64,000 nucleotides of DNA, from positions 62,001-126,000 of the forward strand of contig CAWHCT010000004.1 in the NCBI GenBank assembly GCA_963827785.1, written 5' to 3'. The translations under genes and the position numbers were made by a program. The stretch's first letter is position 1; every line of letters starts with the position of its first letter. The DNA comes from Site-B1 sp963827785. GTDB lineage: Bacteria > Bacteroidota > Bacteroidia > Flavobacteriales > Flavobacteriaceae. Positions 27,439 to 36,830 of the stretch are shown here, in pieces. Below the pieces are notes generated by a model. The model searched no databases and was not told where the DNA came from. It worked only from the letters and a program-made list of their open reading frames with translations.

Positions 27439-28263
27439 ATGTTGCGATTATTAGATCTGGAATTACAAAAACTATTATCAAATACAGCTAGTAAGGTATT
27501 AATATTTATTTCATTTGTATTACCTTTTTTTGTGATCCTTTTGTCTGCAATAAAAATTAATTTTTTCGGATTTTTTACTTTAGAATTAGGCGAATTAGGC
27601 ATTTTTGATTTTCCCATTATCTGGCATGTCACAACTTTTTTTGCCGCTCAGTTTAAGTTCTTTTTTGCCATTGTGGTTGTTAGCATGATAGGAAATGAAT
27701 ATAGCAACAAGACTCTAAAGCAAAACCTTATTGACGGACTCAGCAAAAAGGAGTTTATCTTATCCAAGTTCTATACAATTGTATTCTTTTCACTAGTATC
27801 GACTATCTTGATTTTTATAATTTCACTATGCATAGGTCTTTATTATTCTAGTATTGATGAGTTCAGACTGATCTTTAGAGGAACCGAATTTTTAATAGCA
27901 TATTTTGTTAAATTGGTTGGATTTTTTAGTCTTTGCTTATTCTTCGCAATGCTATTAAAACGATCGGCTTTTGCATTAGGTTTTCTTTTTATACTTTATA
28001 TATTTGAATGGATATCTTTTGGGTTGATCACCTGGAATTTTGATTCTGATGTTGCTGAAAAAATTCAGAATTTTTTTCCGCTTAAATCCATGTATAAACT
28101 GATCGATCAACCATTTCAAAGAGTAGCCATGACTAAATTTCCCGATAAGGCAGATTTGGCCTACGACTATGCAGTTCACAGTCAAGAAATAGTTATAGTG
28201 ATTTGTTGGACGGCACTTTTGATCTTTTTGTCCTATAGATTATTAAAACAAAGAGATTTATAA
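27439..28263 (+). CDS. ABC-2 type exporter, membrane subunit
   Basis: This 274-residue protein has about six transmembrane helices, including residues ~18-42 and the C-terminal ~245-265, and the typical ABC-2 permease stretch MIGNEYSNKTLKQNLIDGLSKKEF after the second helix. It follows its ATPase and probably forms a dimeric exporter with it. No periplasmic binding protein is present. The next gene starts 27 bp after its stop. Confidence 0.9.
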   Translation: MLRLLDLELQKLLSNTASKVLIFISFVLPFFVILLSAIKINFFGFFTLELGELGIFDFPIIWHVTTFFAAQFKFFFAIVVVSMIGNEYSNKTLKQNLIDGLSKKEFILSKFYTIVFFSLVSTILIFIISLCIGLYYSSIDEFRLIFRGTEFLIAYFVKLVGFFSLCLFFAMLLKRSAFALGFLFILYIFEWISFGLITWNFDSDVAEKIQNFFPLKSMYKLIDQPFQRVAMTKFPDKADLAYDYAVHSQEIVIVICWTALLIFLSYRLLKQRDL

Positions 28264-28290
28264 TATATTTGGTAGCTTTTGCTATTGAAT

Positions 28291-31200
28291 ATGAAAAAGA
28301 ATTGCTTCGTCTTATTTTTTCTTTTTTCCCTCCATCTTTTTGCACAACAGGAAGCTGCTAATTGGTATTTTGGGTATGGTGCCGGAATGCAATTCAATCT
28401 GGCAAATGGAACAATTAACGTGGTTGACGATGGTCTGTTGAGTACTAATGAAGGATGTTCCACTATTTCTGATAGATTTGGAAATTTATTATTCTATTCA
28501 GATGGAACCACTGTTTGGAACAGGAACCATGTAGTCATGCAAAATGGAAACAACCTTTTTGGAGATGCATCTAGTACACAATCGGCTATAATAGTTCCAA
28601 AACCTGATGACCAAAACATATATTATATTTTTACAGTAGATAATGCCCTGGATGGCACTAATTTTGGACTAAATTATTCAATCATTGACATTTCTCTTAA
28701 TGGCGGTTTAGGTGCAGTAACAAATAAGAATATAAACCTATTACCAATTTGTTCAGAAAAAATAAGTGCCGTTTTAAAGGACTGTGTTACCAAATCCATA
28801 TGGGTGATAACTTTTGCTTCTCAAAACGGCAGTTCAAATAGTTTCAATTCTTTTCATGCCTTTGAGGTTAATACTGCCGGAGTTAGTAACACTCCTGTTG
28901 TATCAACATTTGGAATTAATATTACTGACCAACGTGGGTATTTAAAACTATCGCCAGACGGATTAAAACTGGCAAATGCAAATACCAGTAATGGTCTATA
29001 TTTATATGATTTTGATGTCACTACCGGGATTGTAAGTAACCAGGTCCAACTTAATATTAGCAATTCAAACAATAACCCTTATGGCATAGAGTTTTCCCCT
29101 GATAGTAGATTGCTTTATGTTCATTCTTCCAATGATTATTTTAATCCGACAAATCCTGCACAAAACAATAATCCAGCAAACCATTTTTCAACCCTAACAC
29201 AATTTGATGTAACTCAGGTCAATATTCAAGCCACAGAATTCAATATAGAAGACCGAAATTTATATAGAGGTGGTTTGCAACTTGGTCCTGATGGAAAAAT
29301 ATACCGAGCATTAAGTTCCACTTATCAAACAGGATTACCGTTTTTAGGAGTAATAAATAATCCAAATGCATCAGGACTTGCTTGTAATTATCAGCACAAT
29401 GCAATCTCCTTAGCTCCTAATAATTCGTCTCAAGGCTTACCTCCTTTTATTCAATCTATTTTTAATACTCAAATTGATATTATTCAAAATGGGGTTAGTA
29501 CAACCAATCTTGATCTTTGTGAAGGAGAGAGTTATACGTTAGTTTCCGATGATATCCCGGGAGCGACCTATACATGGACAAATGACGGAAATCTACTTAC
29601 AGAATCTGATTTTGATTTGGTGGTAGCCCAAAGTGGTCATTTCGAAGTTTCAATTGATGAAAATAACGGCAACTGTCCTATAGAAGGACAAGCTTTTGTT
29701 AGTGTTTATGACATACCTGTTGCCAATCAACCTAATGATATTTTGGTTTGTGATAATGATAATGATGGTGTCTGGAGTTTTAATTTTGATCTACAGAATG
29801 CAGATGTTTTGGGGTCTCAAAATTCATTACAGTATTCTGTTCATTATTATGAAAGTTTAACCGATGCTCAAAACGATCAAAATGAAATAACTGGTGCCTT
29901 TGAAAACTCTTCTAATCCTCAGCAAATATTTGTAAGAGTTAAGAATGTCGGTTTGGACCGATGTGCAGATGCAAATTCCGTTTCCTCATTTAATATTGAA
30001 GTATTCAATTCGCCAGCAGCAAATCAAATTCAGGATTTAGAAATTTGCGATGACATTATAGACGGTGATGACACAAACGGCCAAACCAATATTGATCTTT
30101 TACAATTCAATAACCTGATTTTAAACGGACAAAATGATCCAAATTTTTCAATAACCTATCATTCTCAATCAACTGATGCAGAAAACGGAATAAATCCTTT
30201 ACCGACAAATTATTATAATTCGATTCCATTTTCGAAGTAATTTAATGTCAGAATACAAAATGACCTAAATCCTGAATGTTTTGAAACAACCAGTTTTACA
30301 GTAAATGTAAATCCAAGACCTGAAGCGAATGATTCAACTCTTTTTCAATGTGATGAAGATGGTCTTCCTGATGGATTTACAATTTTTAATTTAACGGAAG
30401 CCATTCCAGAAATTACCGGCAATATAAGTAACCTGTCAGCAAAATTCTTTACTTCATTAAGCGATGCTCAAAACAGCATAAATGAAATTGACGGTAATGC
30501 TTTCAATAATTTTGCAAACCCTCAAACTATTTATGTTCAGGTCATTAATGATACTACCGGATGCTTTAATATTTCAGAGTTGATATTAGAAGTAAGTGCC
30601 ACAAATGCAAATGATGCAATTTTAGAAATTTGTGACGATGATGGAGCTGAAGATGGATTTGCCAATTTTAATTTAAGTGATGCAGAATCTGATATTTTAA
30701 ACGGATTACCAAACAATTTGCAAATAGAATATTTTGAAACATATGAAGATGCTCTTTTAGAAATAAATGCTTTAAATATTAATTATACCAATACAATTTC
30801 ATATTCTCAAACAATTTTTGTTCGGGTGGAAAATGAAAATGCCTGTTACGGTATTAATGAATTACAATTAACAGTCTTTGAATTACCTAATTTAGAAACA
30901 CAATTCGAAACTATTTACTGCCTTAATTCCTTTCCAAATTCAATTACGCTCACCGGAGGCATTGTTAACGATTTGGCGAGTAATTATTTTTACATCTGGA
31001 GTACTGGAGAAAGTTCGTCAGAAATTGAAATTAATCAATCCGGCATTTATACAGTTATAGTGTCAAACATTAATGGATGTTCCAAGACCAGAACAATAAC
31101 TGTTTTGCCTTCAAATATTGCCACAATTAATAATATTGAAGTAATTGATGCTACTCAAAATAATACGATATCTGTATTTGTGTCGGGTGAAGGTGATTAC

Positions 31201-31596
31201 GAATTTGCACTTAATAATATCAATGGACCTTACACCGACAATAGTGTTTTTGAAAATGTAGTTGCCGGAATTCATACTGTATATGTAAGAGATAAAAATG
31301 ATTGCGGAGTCGTCGAAGAATTAGTTTCTGTTGTTGGTTTCCCCAGGTTTTTCACACCGAACAATGATGGATTTAATGATACATGGCAGGTTAAAGGCAT
31401 AAATGCTCAATTCCAACCCGGTTCCTTAATCTACATATATGACAGGTATGGGAAGTTGATCACTCAACTAGATCCTGCTGGAGAAGGTTGGGACGGATAC
31501 CTAAACGGTCGAGCTTTACCTAATAATGATTACTGGTTCGCCATCACACTGGAAGATGGCAGAATTTATAAAGATCATTTCACTTTAAAGAGATGA
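28291..31596 (+). pseudogene. T9SS-secreted modular protein interrupted by an in-frame stop
   Basis: Read through, this gene encodes 1101 residues: a signal peptide (MKKNCFVLFFLFSLHLFAQ), a beta-propeller-like region (NWYFGYGAGMQF...), four cysteine/Asp-rich modules (for example ILVCDNDNDGVWSFNFD), Ig-like strands and a type B sorting domain (FFTPNNDGFNDTW to HFTLKR). Codon 650, at 30238-30240, is TAA. The frame continues without further stops or shifts to 31596, and the module alignment keeps its length across the stop, so this is a substitution rather than an indel. The truncated 649-residue product would lack the sorting domain and would not be anchored or secreted by T9SS. It could also be a sequence error. 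Confidence 0.85.
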
Positions 31597-31751
31597 GAAA
31601 CTGATTAATTTCCAATAGTCATAAATAAGAATCCCAATGCTTATTTAACCTGTTTTTCACCTAAAATACGTTTCAAAAACAAGATTTTAAGACCTTAGCC
31701 AAACAGTAATTAGTATGCTATATCTATCCAAATACTGATGAATATATTGGA

Positions 31752-31770
31752 TTGAACTGCCATAGTTCAA
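31752..31770. repeat. 7-bp inverted repeat, 5-bp spacer
   Basis: TTGAACT and AGTTCAA are exact complements around GCCAT. The shape fits a dimeric operator or a small hairpin. There is no T run after it, so a terminator is less likely. Confidence 0.55.
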
Positions 31771-31789
31771 AAATTCGTTAAAGTTTTAT

Positions 31790-31820
31790 GCATTTCGTCG
31801 TATTTTTTTTGCATTTCATC
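31790..31820 (+). promoter_or_regulatory. Direct repeat with LytTR-like geometry
   Basis: GCATTTCGTC (31790-31799) recurs as GCATTTCATC (31811-31820), one base different, with starts 21 bp apart, two helical turns. LytTR response regulators bind imperfect direct repeats with this spacing. The site lies about 90-120 bp before the start of the next gene. Binding is inferred from geometry alone. Confidence 0.4.
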
Positions 31821-31910
31821 TAGATATTAGTACTTTTCCACTTTAATATTAAGTTTAAAATCTTTTTGTTCCCCAACAAAGGATTTACCAGATTAATTAA
31901 CCTACTTGGA

Positions 31911-34900
31911 ATGAGAAAACTATTACTTCTCTTTACTTTTTTGTATTTAGGATTAGGGCAAATGGCTACAGCTCAGCAAATCACTGTAGACAATACCCTA
32001 TCTGCTGAAGATCTCATTCTAAATAACTTAGTTGAAGGCTGTGTTGAAGTTTCCAACGTAACATCAAATATCAATGGTTACGTAAATGGATTGAACAGTT
32101 TTGGCTATTTTGAAAAGGCAGATTCTAGTTTCCCATTTCAAGATGGAATCCTTCTTACAACAGGTGAATCTTTTTCAGCAGGAAATACGTTAAATACGAA
32201 TACTCTCAATGAAGGAAGTACGTCATGGGGAACAGATTTGGATCTGGAAACTGCTTTAGGTATAGCAAATACTTTAAATGCAACTTCAATAGAATTTGAT
32301 TTTATTTCTATTTCCAATCAAATACAATTCAATTATTTATTAGCATCAGAAGAATATTATGGCAACTTCCCTTGTGAATATTCCGATGGGTTTGCATTTT
32401 TAATTAAACCTGTAGGAAGCGCCGGACCTTATACCAACATCGCACTTATCCCCGGAACCTCAACTCCGGTAAATACCAGTACTATTCACCCTGAAGTAGT
32501 TGGATTTTGTGCCGCTGAAAATGAAGCATATTTTGAAGGATATAATTTTGGAGACACCAATTACAACGGAAGAACCAAGGTTTTAACTGCCACTGCCAAC
32601 ATAATTCCAAATACCCAATATCATATTAAACTGATCATTGCCGATCAAACCGATGAAAATTATGACTCCGCTGTTTTTATAGAAGGAAATAGCTTTAATT
32701 CAGTTGTTGATCTTGGTGATGATGTTACCACTTGTTCTGAGTCTTTTACTATTAATGGCGATATTCAAAATCCCGACGCCACTTATAATTGGTTTCTTGA
32801 TAACACCCTAATTTCGGGAGAAAATGGTACCGAGCTGGAGGTTACTTCCAGCGGTAATTATTCGGTTCAGGTTACTATGCCATTAAGTGATTCTGATTGT
32901 ACTATTGAAGATTCCATTCTTGTAACATTAAATTCTGAACAATCAGCAGATCCTATATCTGATTATGAAATATGTGATGATGCCAGTGGAGATGAATCTG
33001 AGATCTTTGATCTATCAATAAAAAACACTGAGGTTGAAGCTTCAGTCCCAAGTTCAAATTATAATATTACTTATCATTTTACTGAAAATGATGCCGATAA
33101 TAGTGTAAATGCAATATCCTCCACTATTCAAAACACCGTTAACCCGCAACCAATATATGTAAGGATTGAAGATGTAGATAATGGTTGTTTAGCCTTTACC
33201 AGTTTTAATCTTGTTGTCAATCCACTTCCCGTAATAGTTGATCCAACACCTCTAAATATCTGTGATGATAGCACTGCGGATGGGTTCACAGAGATCGACC
33301 TAACGGTAAAAAATGATGAAATTAGTAATGGCCAATCAAATTTAGATATTAGTTATCATTATTCTCAGGTTGATGCGGCCAATAATGAAAACCCAATATT
33401 TTCCCCTTATATTAACTCGAATACAACAGATGTTCTTTATATAAGAGTTGAAAATTCTGAAACAGGATGTTTGAGCTATTCTACTTTAACAGTAAATGTT
33501 CAGGAAAATCCAAGTCCAACTGTTTCAACAATAATTCTTGATGCCTGTGATGAAGATCATGATGGGTTTGCCAGTTTTGATCTTATTGATGCCTTAGCAG
33601 ATATTACTCAAGGCTTAACCGGTATTGACGCTACTATCCATGTTAGTATGGATGATGCTGATAGTGGAAGCAACCCAATTTTGGATCTAGATGCTTTTGT
33701 GAATAGCGATCCGGAAATCCAAATACTATATGTTAGATTGGAAAATAGTTTAACAGGTTGCTATTCAATTGCAACCATAGAATTACATACAAATTTACTA
33801 ATTACAGGAACTGAAGTTCAAGATTTTGAGGTTTGTGATGATGATAGTAATGATGGCAAAGAAATTTTTGATCTAGCTGATATGGAAATCATTATTTTAA
33901 ATGGTATTCCTGGAACTGATGTTATTTACTATTTATCTCAAGAAGATTTGGACAACCAAACAAACGCCATTGATGAAACTATTGGTTTTGTCAATACTAT
34001 GAATCCGCAAGTACTTTATATTGAAATAATCAGCCAAAATTGTATGGAACAAGCTGAAGTCCAGTTATTGGTTAATCCTCCTTTATTGATCCAGCCAATT
34101 GGCAGTGTGGACTATTGTGATACTGATGATGATGGATTTACATCCATCGACCTATCTATTTTTGATGATGACGTCTCCAATGGAAACTTAGCAGTAACTC
34201 ATGTAAGATATTTTAATACGGAACAGGATGCAGAAAATAATGAAAACGCTTTACCGCCATTTTACAATAATGTATCTAATCCAGAAACAATTTATGCGAG
34301 AATTACACATAGTTTAACCGGATGCTATGATGTTACCCCATTTGAGATCAACGTTATTCCGGCACCAAGTGTAAATACTCCTTCAGATATAATAATTTGT
34401 GATAATGATCAAGATGGAATGTCTACTGTTGATCTGAATGCCAAAATCCCAGAAATACTTACAAGTACAAACGACCTGGAAATTTCATTTCATCTTTTAT
34501 TAGATGAAGCGAACTCTGATACAAACCCAATATTAGATCCTTCAATCTTTAATACGTCTACTCAAACCGTTTTTATGAGAATTGAAAGCAGTATAACCGG
34601 TTGTTTTACAATTGTACCAATACCTATATTTGTCAATACGCTTCCTGTTTTTGAAACAATAACAGATTATCAATTGTGTGAAAACGATAATGACCATACC
34701 TCAGAATTTATTTTTGCAAATAAAGATGCCGAAATTTTAAATGGTCAATCGGGAAAACAGGTTTTATATTTTGAGACCCAGGCTGATGCAATAAACAGAA
34801 CCAACAACATTGATAAAAATTCTGTATATCTAAACATAACAAGTCCGCAGACAATTCATGTTAGGGTAGAAAATTTGACAGATAATGATTGTTTTGGTAC

Positions 34901-36755
34901 ATCGGCGTTTAACATTGTAGTAGATCCGCTTCCTGATTTCAATGCTCCCGTTGATTGGTTTACTTGTGATGATGTAAGCAATGATGGTGTTGAAACATTT
35001 GATCTTAACGAAAAGTTGGCCGAAATTTCGAATGGCTCTTCACAAAATTTAGAAATTATTTTTTATTCTTCTTTCACAGATGCAGAAAACCAAACTAATG
35101 CCATAGACCTTGAATATACAAACATCCAAAATCCGCAACCAATTTTTGCCAGAATTGAAAATGGATTTAGTTGCTATACTATTGCAGAATTTGGACTGAA
35201 CGTAATTCAGGCACCGGAAACAAACATTTCTGTACCACTAGAGGTATGCGATGTAGATTATGATGGCATTGCTCCCTTCGATTTGACAATATCAGAATAC
35301 GATATTCTTAACGTTAGACAAAATGAGATTGAAGTTAGCTATTTTGAAAATGAAGATGATCTCGCTGCTCAGACAAATCAAATCATGAATCCTGAAAATT
35401 ATTATTGTATAAGCAATCCTCAAACAGTTTTTGTTCGGGTTACAAATACAGTTTCTACGTGTTACGTTTCAATTCCATTGGAATTAAATGTGAATCTTCC
35501 TCCTGCTTTCAACGAATTGGATGATATCGTTATCTGTGAAGATGAATCTGGAATATTTGATCTTACAACAGTGAATGAAATGCTTGTTGATGACTCAAAT
35601 AACATCAGTATTACTTATTACATCTCCCAGTCAGATGCCCGTAATAACACCAATGAGATCGATACTAATTTTGTATATGATATTGATACGTATACTTTCT
35701 ACACAAGAATTCAAAATGAACTAACAGGTTGTTTTATCTCATCGTCATTTAATGTAATTGTTCTCCCAAATCCAATTGCTCACGCGCCTATTGATTTAGA
35801 GTTGTGTGATGACGATGATGATGAAATAGCCGAATTCAATTTATCTGATAATACCTCTATTATTTTAGGGAACCAAAATCCTTTAAATTATTCAGTGAGT
35901 TATTATGAAACAATAGAGAATGCAGAAAACTCAGAGAACGCATTAAATGATAACTATTGGGCTTTCAATGAGCAAATTATATTTGCTCGAATCGAGAATA
36001 ATGCAAGCGGATGTTTTTCAACTTCACAATTCCAGACTATTGTTCATCCACTGCCCATTGTGGATATTCCAGATCAATTAACACTTTGTTTGAATGATGA
36101 ACCAATTCCCCTTATATACGTTAGCGCCAATACTAACAACATAGGTGACTCCTATTTATGGTCAACAAATGAAACAACTCCTGAAATAGAAATATCAACA
36201 ATAGGAGACTATTGGGTAACTGTTACTACTCCTTACGGTTGTGAAACCACACAAGAATTCAGCGTTATTGAATCTGAGCAAGCTGTTATTGAAATGACAG
36301 AAACTATAGATTTTTCAGATCCCAACAATGTTACTGTAACAGTAAGTGGTATAGGTGATTACCTATATATTATGGATGATGGTGAACCACAGGAATCAAA
36401 TGTCTTTGAATATGTGAGCATTGGTTATCATACAATAACAATAATAGACATCAATGGTTGTAGTGATATTTCTAGAGAAATTGTTGTTGTTGATACACCA
36501 AAATTTTTCACGCCAAACGGCGATGGTCATTTTGATACATGGCATATTACAGGAGTAGAAACTATGCCGGGAACTATTGTTTACATTTATGACAGATACG
36601 GAAAGTTACTCAAAACTTTAGCTCATAATTCGCCGGGATGGGATGGATCTTATAATGGAGCTCAAAAAGAAGGAACTGACTATTGGTTTACCGCTGTTGT
36701 TAAAAAGAATGGAATGGAATTCGATGTTAGAGGTCATTTCGCTTTAAAACGATAG
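31911..36755 (+). CDS. Giant T9SS type B surface protein with choice-of-anchor L domain and 11 repeats
   Basis: This is a 1614-residue secreted protein. The start is ATG 31911 (MRKLLLLFTFLYLGLG), a signal peptide cleaved near ATAQ; the longer frame from 31866 is rejected. Residues ~25-260 resemble the choice-of-anchor L domain (EFDFISISNQIQFNYLLASEEY). Residues ~350-1382 are eleven modules of about 94 residues, each opening with a Cys-Asp motif such as ICDNDQDG and ending with a YVRIEN...TGCF pair of strands. Ig-like strands follow. The type B sorting domain begins at FFTPNGDG near residue 1530 and ends HFALKR. It is a candidate surface adhesin or ligand binder; the acidic modules may bind calcium. 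Confidence 0.92.
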   Translation: MRKLLLLFTFLYLGLGQMATAQQITVDNTLSAEDLILNNLVEGCVEVSNVTSNINGYVNGLNSFGYFEKADSSFPFQDGILLTTGESFSAGNTLNTNTLNEGSTSWGTDLDLETALGIANTLNATSIEFDFISISNQIQFNYLLASEEYYGNFPCEYSDGFAFLIKPVGSAGPYTNIALIPGTSTPVNTSTIHPEVVGFCAAENEAYFEGYNFGDTNYNGRTKVLTATANIIPNTQYHIKLIIADQTDENYDSAVFIEGNSFNSVVDLGDDVTTCSESFTINGDIQNPDATYNWFLDNTLISGENGTELEVTSSGNYSVQVTMPLSDSDCTIEDSILVTLNSEQSADPISDYEICDDASGDESEIFDLSIKNTEVEASVPSSNYNITYHFTENDADNSVNAISSTIQNTVNPQPIYVRIEDVDNGCLAFTSFNLVVNPLPVIVDPTPLNICDDSTADGFTEIDLTVKNDEISNGQSNLDISYHYSQVDAANNENPIFSPYINSNTTDVLYIRVENSETGCLSYSTLTVNVQENPSPTVSTIILDACDEDHDGFASFDLIDALADITQGLTGIDATIHVSMDDADSGSNPILDLDAFVNSDPEIQILYVRLENSLTGCYSIATIELHTNLLITGTEVQDFEVCDDDSNDGKEIFDLADMEIIILNGIPGTDVIYYLSQEDLDNQTNAIDETIGFVNTMNPQVLYIEIISQNCMEQAEVQLLVNPPLLIQPIGSVDYCDTDDDGFTSIDLSIFDDDVSNGNLAVTHVRYFNTEQDAENNENALPPFYNNVSNPETIYARITHSLTGCYDVTPFEINVIPAPSVNTPSDIIICDNDQDGMSTVDLNAKIPEILTSTNDLEISFHLLLDEANSDTNPILDPSIFNTSTQTVFMRIESSITGCFTIVPIPIFVNTLPVFETITDYQLCENDNDHTSEFIFANKDAEILNGQSGKQVLYFETQADAINRTNNIDKNSVYLNITSPQTIHVRVENLTDNDCFGTSAFNIVVDPLPDFNAPVDWFTCDDVSNDGVETFDLNEKLAEISNGSSQNLEIIFYSSFTDAENQTNAIDLEYTNIQNPQPIFARIENGFSCYTIAEFGLNVIQAPETNISVPLEVCDVDYDGIAPFDLTISEYDILNVRQNEIEVSYFENEDDLAAQTNQIMNPENYYCISNPQTVFVRVTNTVSTCYVSIPLELNVNLPPAFNELDDIVICEDESGIFDLTTVNEMLVDDSNNISITYYISQSDARNNTNEIDTNFVYDIDTYTFYTRIQNELTGCFISSSFNVIVLPNPIAHAPIDLELCDDDDDEIAEFNLSDNTSIILGNQNPLNYSVSYYETIENAENSENALNDNYWAFNEQIIFARIENNASGCFSTSQFQTIVHPLPIVDIPDQLTLCLNDEPIPLIYVSANTNNIGDSYLWSTNETTPEIEISTIGDYWVTVTTPYGCETTQEFSVIESEQAVIEMTETIDFSDPNNVTVTVSGIGDYLYIMDDGEPQESNVFEYVSIGYHTITIIDINGCSDISREIVVVDTPKFFTPNGDGHFDTWHITGVETMPGTIVYIYDRYGKLLKTLAHNSPGWDGSYNGAQKEGTDYWFTAVVKKNGMEFDVRGHFALKR
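32961..36057 (+). repeat. Eleven tandem ~94-residue modules
   Basis: Each unit begins near a C-D-D/E/N-x-D motif, often CDxDxDG, followed by F(D/N)L, an EI(S/L)NG stretch, a Y(H/Y)xS strand with DAxN, NPQ(P/T)IYxR(I/V)EN and a closing C(F/Y). The units diverge at the DNA level, so they are old repeats rather than recent duplications. Confidence 0.85.
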
Positions 36756-36806
36756 CAGCTCACTTCAGTTTAATTTATTTTCATATTATAATAGTTAATA
36801 CTTATC

Positions 36807-36814
36807 TATCTTTG
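36807..36814 (+). promoter_or_regulatory. Possible -7 element of the third T9SS gene
   Basis: TATCTTTG matches TAnnTTTG exactly, 16 bp before the ATG at 36831. A -33 TTG is not evident. Confidence 0.35.
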
Positions 36815-36830
36815 TACTCCAATTTATTTG

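Larger units (their letters stand above)
31597..31910. other. Intergenic region before the giant T9SS gene
   Basis: This 314-bp gap holds no gene. It contains a perfect inverted repeat TTGAACT-N5-AGTTCAA (31752-31770), a pair of near-identical 10-mers 21 bp apart (31790-31799 and 31811-31820), and a weak -7-like TAAGTTTA (31850-31857). The rest is AT-rich with nothing I can name. Confidence 0.6.

Noticed and set aside
31866..31910. Longer start for the giant T9SS gene (TTG 31866)
   Set aside because: It would add 15 residues in front of a perfect signal peptide, and lies in the regulatory gap.
32961..36057. CRISPR-like or recent DNA repeats in the giant gene
   Set aside because: Units are protein modules with diverged DNA; there are no short identical repeats with spacers.
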